Positions 14,757-18,956 of a stretch of DNA of 18,956 nucleotides are shown piece by piece (within the stretch, counting starts at the first letter, position 1; each line of letters starts with the position of its first letter). Below the pieces are notes generated by a model that had not been told where the DNA came from, searched no databases, and saw only the letters and a list, made by a program, of their open reading frames with translations. Source of the stretch: DATIJJ01 sp035478795 (GTDB taxonomy: Bacteria; Pseudomonadota; Gammaproteobacteria; DSM-16500); the NCBI GenBank assembly GCA_035478795.1, contig DATIJJ010000102.1, positions 1 to 18,956 of the forward strand, given 5' to 3'. The position numbers were made by a program, and so were the translations under genes.

Positions 14757-15187
14757 GAGCAACAGCCTTGCAAATTGATTATGTGGATCAAAAATCAGCG
14801 CGTGAATTTCACTTGCCTGTTTCTGTATTTAAAAAGCCATCTAATGCCAAAGAATACGCAAGACTTGAAAAACTGCTTGATGAGTTAATCGATGTGGTTC
14901 GAGGGAATGAAAAACATCCTCTGGCATTGATTATGCAAATTATTGGCGAAAATTTAGAGCACTATGATGATAAGTATTTGCCACCAATGGGGAGCCGTGT
15001 GACGGATGTTGAGTTTGTCGCTTTTTTAATGGATTCCCACCATCTGCGCCAGATCGATTTGGCGGACATTTTTGGCGGCCAGGCCAATGTATCCAGGTTT
15101 CTCAATGGAGAGCGCCCACTGTCCAAGGTTCAGATCATGGGGTTGAAGAAAAAATTTGGGATTAGCGCAGATTTTTTTCTGAGATGA
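14753..15187 (+). CDS. higA: HigA-family antitoxin (Xre-type HTH)
   Basis: A 144-residue antitoxin and transcriptional regulator. The N-terminal half is helical (EYARLEKLLDELIDVVRG); the C-terminal half has an Xre-type helix-turn-helix, seen in LRQIDLADIFGGQANVSRFL, then NGERPLSKVQIMGLKKKFGISADFFL. This matches the E. coli HigA architecture, where it follows higB. ATG 14753 overlaps the higB stop (ATGA) and has AAGG 7 nt upstream; the longer reading from 14693 overlaps higB by 64 bp and lacks family similarity. The gene looks intact even though its toxin may not be. HigA normally represses its own operon from a promoter ahead of higB; that position is now bioC coding sequence. Confidence 0.88.
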   Translation: MRATALQIDYVDQKSAREFHLPVSVFKKPSNAKEYARLEKLLDELIDVVRGNEKHPLALIMQIIGENLEHYDDKYLPPMGSRVTDVEFVAFLMDSHHLRQIDLADIFGGQANVSRFLNGERPLSKVQIMGLKKKFGISADFFLR

Positions 15188-15189
15188 TG

Positions 15190-15202
15190 GGTATAGTATA
15201 CC
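15190..15202. promoter_or_regulatory. Perfect 13-bp palindrome, candidate operator of the nag operon
   Basis: GGTATAGTATACC is symmetric about G15196 and lies 43 bp before the kinase start codon, in the only intergenic gap upstream of the amino-sugar operon. It also contains a -10-like TATAGT. A repressor site is plausible. It begins 3 bp after the higA stop, so a HigA site cannot be excluded, though that would be an unusual place. Confidence 0.35.
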
Positions 15203-15244
15203 AACCCGAATAGCGTGAGTTTCAGTTTTTAAAGGTGATCAAAC

Positions 15245-16150
15245 ATGGCAGATGATATTTTTATCGGTGTCGATGGCGGTGCCACGAAATCGCGGGTTCG
15301 CATCGAAAACAGTGCCGGTCATCTTCTCGGACAAGGGGTCGGGGGTCCTGCCAATATCAGTCTGTCTGTTGATACATCCTGGGAATCCATTTATCACGCG
15401 CTCGAAGAAGCACTTTCGCTCACAACAATTCGTCTTGATTCAGCCGATTATCATTTTCATCTGGGATTGGGTTTGGCAGGGTGTGAGGTTCCGCATGCCG
15501 TCACCGATTTTTTATCCAGACAACATCCATTTTCTACTTTGCATCTGGTATCCGATGCGCATGTTGCGTGTGTGGGTGCACATCAGGGACGGGATGGTGC
15601 GATCATTGTTGTTGGAACGGGCGTGATTGGTTATGAAATTGAGAGCGGGAAATGCACACGGATTGGTGGCTGGGGATTTCCACATGATGATGAAGGCGGT
15701 GGTGCGTGGCTTGGGTTGGAAGCGGCGCGTTTGACCTTTCAATGGCTCGATCGTCGCGTTGAAAAATCACCCCTGGTGGAAGATGTTTTTGGTTTTTTTA
15801 ATCATGATATTGAAACATTCACGACATGGGCGAATCGCGCGAATTCAACGGAATTTGCGCGCCTTGCACCACTTGTCATCAATCATGCACAACAGGAAGA
15901 AGTCGCGGCACTTCGCCTGATAAAAAAAGCAGCGCATGCAGTGGATCGCATCGGGTTGGCGTTGATGAAATCACAAAAAGAACGTGAAAAACATTTACCG
16001 TGCAGTTTGTTGGGTGGCATGGCGCCTTTTATTAAGCCATGGTTGTGTGATGAATTGCGTGGCTGTCTTGTACCGCGAGTAGCGGATGCGGCGGCCGGTG
16101 CGATTTTGATGATTCGTGAACGTGTTACCAGTGGAGCCACGCAAACGTGA
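15245..16150 (+). CDS. N-acetylglucosamine kinase (BadF/BadG/BcrA/BcrD ATPase family)
   Basis: A 301-residue cytoplasmic sugar kinase of the ASKHA fold. It opens with the phosphate-binding loop IFIGVDGGATKSRV, has the second phosphate motif AIIVVGTGVIGYE and the family block GGWGFPHDDEGGGAWLGLEA, and ends with ADAAAGAILMI. This family includes eukaryotic NAGK and bacterial GlcNAc/MurNAc kinases, so phosphorylation of N-acetylglucosamine to its 6-phosphate is inferred from sequence plus the adjacent deacetylase gene; glucosamine or MurNAc are other possible substrates. AGGTG stands 7 nt before the ATG. Its stop overlaps the GTG start of the deacetylase (GTGA), so the two are translationally coupled. 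It heads the operon. Confidence 0.85.
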   Translation: MADDIFIGVDGGATKSRVRIENSAGHLLGQGVGGPANISLSVDTSWESIYHALEEALSLTTIRLDSADYHFHLGLGLAGCEVPHAVTDFLSRQHPFSTLHLVSDAHVACVGAHQGRDGAIIVVGTGVIGYEIESGKCTRIGGWGFPHDDEGGGAWLGLEAARLTFQWLDRRVEKSPLVEDVFGFFNHDIETFTTWANRANSTEFARLAPLVINHAQQEEVAALRLIKKAAHAVDRIGLALMKSQKEREKHLPCSLLGGMAPFIKPWLCDELRGCLVPRVADAAAGAILMIRERVTSGATQT

Positions 16151-17325
16151 CTATTCTTTTTGGCCCTCGCATTTATGCAGAAAAAGGTATTTTAAAAAAT
16201 ACATCGCTGATCATTCGCGACAATCAAATTCATGCGTTTGAAGCAGAAAAAAAGAATTCCTCTGACGAAGTATTCATATTTCCAGACACGTATCACATTG
16301 TTCCGGGGTTTATCGATGTGCATGTGCATGGCGCAAACGGATTTGATGTGATGGATGCAACACCTCATGCATTGGAATCCATCAGTCAGGCGCTCGCAAT
16401 GGAAGGAACAACCGCGTGGCTTGCAACCACCATGACGGCATCGCTCGATGAAATTGATCGTGCAATGAAAAACACGGGCGATTACATTGCAGAAAATAAA
16501 AAAATCACGGGCGCAGCTCTATTGGGAATTCATCTGGAAGGCCCATTTTTATCGCCCGAAAAATCAGGTGCGCAGAATAAAAAATATTTGCTACCGCCAC
16601 GAGTGGATTATTTTAAAAATTTTCAAAAAAAATCGCGTGATACTATTAAACTCGTGACGCTCGCACCCGAGTTGCCAAATGCATGTGAATTAATTCATTT
16701 TTTAAAAACACAAAACATTGTTGCATCGATTGGACACACAAATGCGACCTTTACGGAAACCATGGCTGCCATTGATGCGGGCTGTTCGCACGTGACGCAT
16801 CTTTTTAATGCGATGCGGGGGATGCATCAACGCGAGCCGGGTGTTGTGACAGCCGGTTTGTTATCAGATAAATTATCGACGGAATTAATTGTGGATGGCA
16901 TTCATTTGCATCCATCGATCGTTGATCTTGTTTTCAGAATCAAACAGCCTGAAAAAATGATTCTGGTGACCGATGCAATGCGAGCAAAATGCCTTAAGGA
17001 TGGACTGTATGATCTGGGTGGGCAGGCTGTTCATGTGGCTGATAAAAAAGCGACACTGCCAGATGGAACGCTCGCAGGGAGTGTGCTTGACATGATTTCT
17101 GCAATGCGTAATATGATGGCATTTACGAATTGTCATTTACAGGATGTGATTCGTTTTGTATCTGAAAATCCAGCCAGAATGCTGGGTATTTTTAATAAAA
17201 AAGGCAGTCTTCTTCCGGGAAAGGACGCGGATCTTGTCGTTTTGGACGAGGCATTGAATGTTGTCCTGACGATGGTTTCAGGAAAAATAGTTTATCAAAA
17301 ACAAACAGAAACACGAGGTAGTTAA
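16147..17325 (+). CDS. nagA: N-acetylglucosamine-6-phosphate deacetylase
   Basis: Hydrolyses N-acetylglucosamine-6-phosphate to glucosamine-6-phosphate and acetate; cytoplasmic amidohydrolase of 392 residues. Visible elements are the HxH motif GFIDVHVHGANG (His59, His61), metal ligand Glu131 in GIHLEGPFLSPEK, His197 in SIGHTNATF, His218 in THLFNAMRGMHQREPG, the substrate loop VDGIHLHP and catalytic Asp276 in LVTDAMRA. It starts with GTG at 16147, overlapping the kinase stop by 4 bases, and ends 4 bp before the transporter. The product can enter cell-wall synthesis through GlmM or glycolysis through NagB; nagB is not in the window. Confidence 0.95.
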   Translation: MTILFGPRIYAEKGILKNTSLIIRDNQIHAFEAEKKNSSDEVFIFPDTYHIVPGFIDVHVHGANGFDVMDATPHALESISQALAMEGTTAWLATTMTASLDEIDRAMKNTGDYIAENKKITGAALLGIHLEGPFLSPEKSGAQNKKYLLPPRVDYFKNFQKKSRDTIKLVTLAPELPNACELIHFLKTQNIVASIGHTNATFTETMAAIDAGCSHVTHLFNAMRGMHQREPGVVTAGLLSDKLSTELIVDGIHLHPSIVDLVFRIKQPEKMILVTDAMRAKCLKDGLYDLGGQAVHVADKKATLPDGTLAGSVLDMISAMRNMMAFTNCHLQDVIRFVSENPARMLGIFNKKGSLLPGKDADLVVLDEALNVVLTMVSGKIVYQKQTETRGS

Positions 17326-17329
17326 TACG

Positions 17330-18619
17330 ATGTCAACCTACACATTTACCCGGCAGGAAAAGAAAATTATTACGCTTGCGGCATTGGGCGGCATGCTGGA
17401 ATTTTACGATTTTATTATTTACGGTGTTTTTTCAGTTTATTTTGCGCATCAATTTTTTCCGGCGACGAGTGGGCTTGTGACTGTCATGGAAAGTTATCTG
17501 GTTTTTGTGCTGGGTTATCTTGCAAGACCCATTGGCGGCATTATTTTCAGTCATATCGGGGATGAATATGGCAGAAAAAAAATTTTGATGCTGACCATTA
17601 TTTTGATGGGGATTGCATCAGCAGGAATCGGTTTGCTCCCGACATACGCTGAAATCGGTTTTGCAGCACCCGTTTTATTGCTCATTTTACGATTGACACA
17701 AGGGCTTGCGCTGGGCGGCGAGTTGCCAGGCACGTATGTTTATATTGCAGAAACCATGAGTGAAAAACGCGGGATGGCATTTGGGTTAACGATGGCTGGT
17801 GTGAATAGTGGCTTGTTGCTGGGGATGTTTGTGAATTTTTTGTTAAATTATTTTTTGACGATGGAACAATTAACCCGTTTTGGCTGGCGATTGCCATTTA
17901 TTGTTGGCGGTGCTGTTTGTATTGTCAGTTATCGCATTCGAAAAACATTGCAGGAAACAACTGCTTTTCAAAAAATACAGGATAAACCGACACTGCCGCT
18001 GATTTATTTGCTTAAGCATCATTTGATAAAATGTCTTTCTGGAATTGCGCTGGTTTCACTCATGTCAGGTCTTGCAGTGGCTGCTGTTATTTTTATGCCG
18101 ACCTGGTTGAAAGAAATGGTCGGACTGGATGCCGGAAGTATCAGTCGTCTGATGATGATTGTGATGGTATTAAATATTGTGACGATTTATTTCACCGGAA
18201 AATTGACAGCGCGTTATGGCTCGTTTGCCGTCTTGAAAAATCTGCTGCTGCTTTCCGGTTTTTTAATCCCATTCGGTTATTTTTTAATATCGCACGGCTA
18301 TATCACTTTTGGGCTTGTGATAATCGGGTGTCTTGAAGGGGCAGCGGTGATGATAACGCCTTGCGTGATTGCGACTCTTTTTGAATCCAAAATTCGCCTC
18401 ACCGGTGTAGCACTTTCCTACAATATTGGATTTACCCTGTTTGGGGGTCTTGGACCGCTTGTAATTACGAACGCGATCCGGGCAGGGCATGGTATTTATG
18501 TGACGCCGTGTGTTTATTTGCTGGTGATGGCGGTGGTGTGTGCGGGTGGGTTGGTTTGCCTTGGGCTATCGAGGAAAGAGGTTCAGAAGGGTGTTTTGGC
18601 GGGGGAGTTTGCGGGGTAG
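17330..18619 (+). CDS. MFS transporter, metabolite:H+ symporter type, probable amino-sugar permease
   Basis: A 429-residue inner-membrane protein with about 12 transmembrane segments. It shows the hallmarks of the MHS (ProP/KgtP-like) branch of the major facilitator superfamily: LEFYDFIIYGV in TM1, the loop-2 motif GDEYGRKK, and RLTQGLALGGELPGTYVYIAE in TM4. MHS members usually carry organic acids, proline or betaine by proton symport. Its position 4 bp after nagA and in the same coupled operon suggests the substrate is N-acetylglucosamine or a related wall or chitin sugar; that is inference from context. The last residues are unremarkable. A palindrome array begins 5 bp after the stop. Confidence 0.88.
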   Translation: MSTYTFTRQEKKIITLAALGGMLEFYDFIIYGVFSVYFAHQFFPATSGLVTVMESYLVFVLGYLARPIGGIIFSHIGDEYGRKKILMLTIILMGIASAGIGLLPTYAEIGFAAPVLLLILRLTQGLALGGELPGTYVYIAETMSEKRGMAFGLTMAGVNSGLLLGMFVNFLLNYFLTMEQLTRFGWRLPFIVGGAVCIVSYRIRKTLQETTAFQKIQDKPTLPLIYLLKHHLIKCLSGIALVSLMSGLAVAAVIFMPTWLKEMVGLDAGSISRLMMIVMVLNIVTIYFTGKLTARYGSFAVLKNLLLLSGFLIPFGYFLISHGYITFGLVIIGCLEGAAVMITPCVIATLFESKIRLTGVALSYNIGFTLFGGLGPLVITNAIRAGHGIYVTPCVYLLVMAVVCAGGLVCLGLSRKEVQKGVLAGEFAG

Positions 18620-18624
18620 GGTTG

Positions 18625-18746
18625 ACCTTCCAGTGTGAATGGATGGTTTTATAGGAAACCTTCCATTGCTACTGGAGGGTTTGATGGGAGACCTTCCATT
18701 GTCACTGGAAGGTTTGTTGGTGAACCCTCCATTCAGAATGGAAGGT
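18625..18746. repeat. Array of four 23-nt palindromes at exactly 33-nt period
   Basis: Units at 18625-18647, 18658-18680, 18691-18713 and 18724-18746 each consist of an 8-nt arm (consensus ACCTTCCA), a 7-nt loop and the complementary arm (TGGAAGGT). Unit 3 is perfect; the others each carry one arm substitution. Loops differ (GTGTGAA, TTGCTAC, TTGTCAC, TTCAGAA), and the 10-nt spacers are similar but not identical (TTTATAGGAA, TTGATGGGAG, TTGTTGGTGA). The spacing is constant, without any indel. The array starts 5 bp after the transporter stop, so it lies in the 3' untranslated part of the nag operon transcript, before a probable terminator. It could be a multi-hairpin RNA element, a protein-binding array or a tandem repeat family. 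Confidence 0.8.
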
Positions 18747-18785
18747 TATATGGGAAAGAGTGAAAATGGAGAAGACAAGAAAGTG

Positions 18786-18815
18786 AGATGAGGGCGTATC
18801 CTCATTTTATTTTGT
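18786..18815 (+). terminator. Probable rho-independent terminator of the nag operon
   Basis: ATGAGG (18788-18793), a 6-nt loop and CCTCAT (18800-18805) form a hairpin followed directly by TTTATTTTG. The stem is short, so strength is uncertain, but the position downstream of the transporter gene and palindrome array fits the end of the operon. Confidence 0.5.
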
Positions 18816-18857
18816 AAAAGATCAGCTGAGATAATTTTTTAATTTTGCCTTCAACTG

Positions 18858-18956
18858 TGCGTCATCCCGCGACGCTCCTTAAGCGGGACCCAGCGCCTTT
18901 TTTCATTTATTTTTTTTTAAAAATGCTTTTAAAGGCGCTGGGTCCCGCTTAAGGAG
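18858..18956. repeat. Long inverted repeat (REP/MITE-like), truncated by the window end
   Basis: Positions 18875-18900 (starting CTCCTTAAGCGGGACCC) and 18931-18956 are perfect 26-bp reverse complements around a 30-nt AT-rich centre. The left side begins further out with GTCATCCCGCGACG (18861-18874), so its partner should lie just beyond 18956. Sequences of the GTCATCCCGC...GGGACCCAG kind are common as dispersed palindromic repeats in some proteobacteria. There is no coding capacity. Confidence 0.72.

Noticed and set aside
18625..18746. CRISPR array
   Set aside because: The repeats are 23-nt palindromes with variable loops and the spacers are only 10 nt and similar to each other; no cas gene is near. 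This is a tandem palindrome array, not CRISPR.
18639..18791. 50-codon ORF made of 11-residue repeats as a protein-coding gene
   Set aside because: There is no ribosome-binding site, unit 1 is interrupted by TGA in the same frame, and the palindromic DNA explains the pattern without translation. It is kept as part of a finding, not annotated as a gene.

Overview
The window looks like chromosome of a Gram-negative gammaproteobacterium. A member of the Legionellales or Coxiella-like lineages is my best guess, not proven. Grounds seen in the sequence: an LPS gene (kdsB), the gene order yibN-grxC-secB-gpsA that is typical of gammaproteobacteria, rlmJ, PilN/PilO-like proteins, a type III (archaeal/eukaryotic-style) prolyl-tRNA synthetase and a eukaryote-style class I aldolase. 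Most of the content is housekeeping. The accessory material is two toxin-antitoxin pairs, one Cys-rich exported peptide and three different repeat structures.

Layout. 1-320 (minus): edge of a Phd/YefM antitoxin plus RelE/ParE-like toxin pair. 404-3473 (minus): bcp, proS and a class I fructose-bisphosphate aldolase. 3588-3747: a 160-bp MITE-like element with 13-bp terminal inverted repeats and four internal hairpins, ending 3 bp beyond a small glycine-zipper lipoprotein gene (3751-3957, minus). 4027-6392 (minus): a tight kdsB-murI-rlmJ run (LPS Kdo activation, D-glutamate for peptidoglycan, 23S rRNA methylation), preceded by a secreted peptide with 14 cysteines (6428-6664). 6769-8880 (minus): a membrane class III adenylate cyclase with an extracytoplasmic Cache-like sensor, HAMP and a TPR-like tail. 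9001-9510 (plus): cytoplasmic cyclophilin. 9658-11871 (minus): the yibN-grxC-secB-gpsA operon with a recognisable promoter. 11957-12969 (plus): an orphan PilN/PilO-like pair without pilM, pilP or pilQ. 12961-13686 (minus) comFC and 13703-14494 (plus) bioC are divergent. 14439-15187 (plus): a higB-higA pair whose toxin gene begins inside bioC and seems to have lost its normal N-terminus. 15245-18619 (plus): a coupled three-gene amino-sugar operon: N-acetylglucosamine kinase, N-acetylglucosamine-6-phosphate deacetylase and an MFS transporter of the metabolite:H+ symporter type. 18620-18956: no convincing gene, but a striking array of four 23-nt palindromes at exactly 33-nt spacing, a probable terminator, and a long inverted repeat cut by the window end.

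How the genes work together. The nag operon would bring in or salvage N-acetylglucosamine, phosphorylate and deacetylate it, giving glucosamine-6-phosphate for cell-wall synthesis or glycolysis; the latter would need NagB, which is not in the window. kdsB and murI serve envelope synthesis. yibN/grxC/secB/gpsA cover thiol redox, Sec export and phospholipid precursor supply. The features that most repay a second look are the 33-nt palindrome array, the bioC-higB junction, the 14-Cys exported peptide, the pilNO remnant and the structured MITE. I did not see a complete new multi-gene system.
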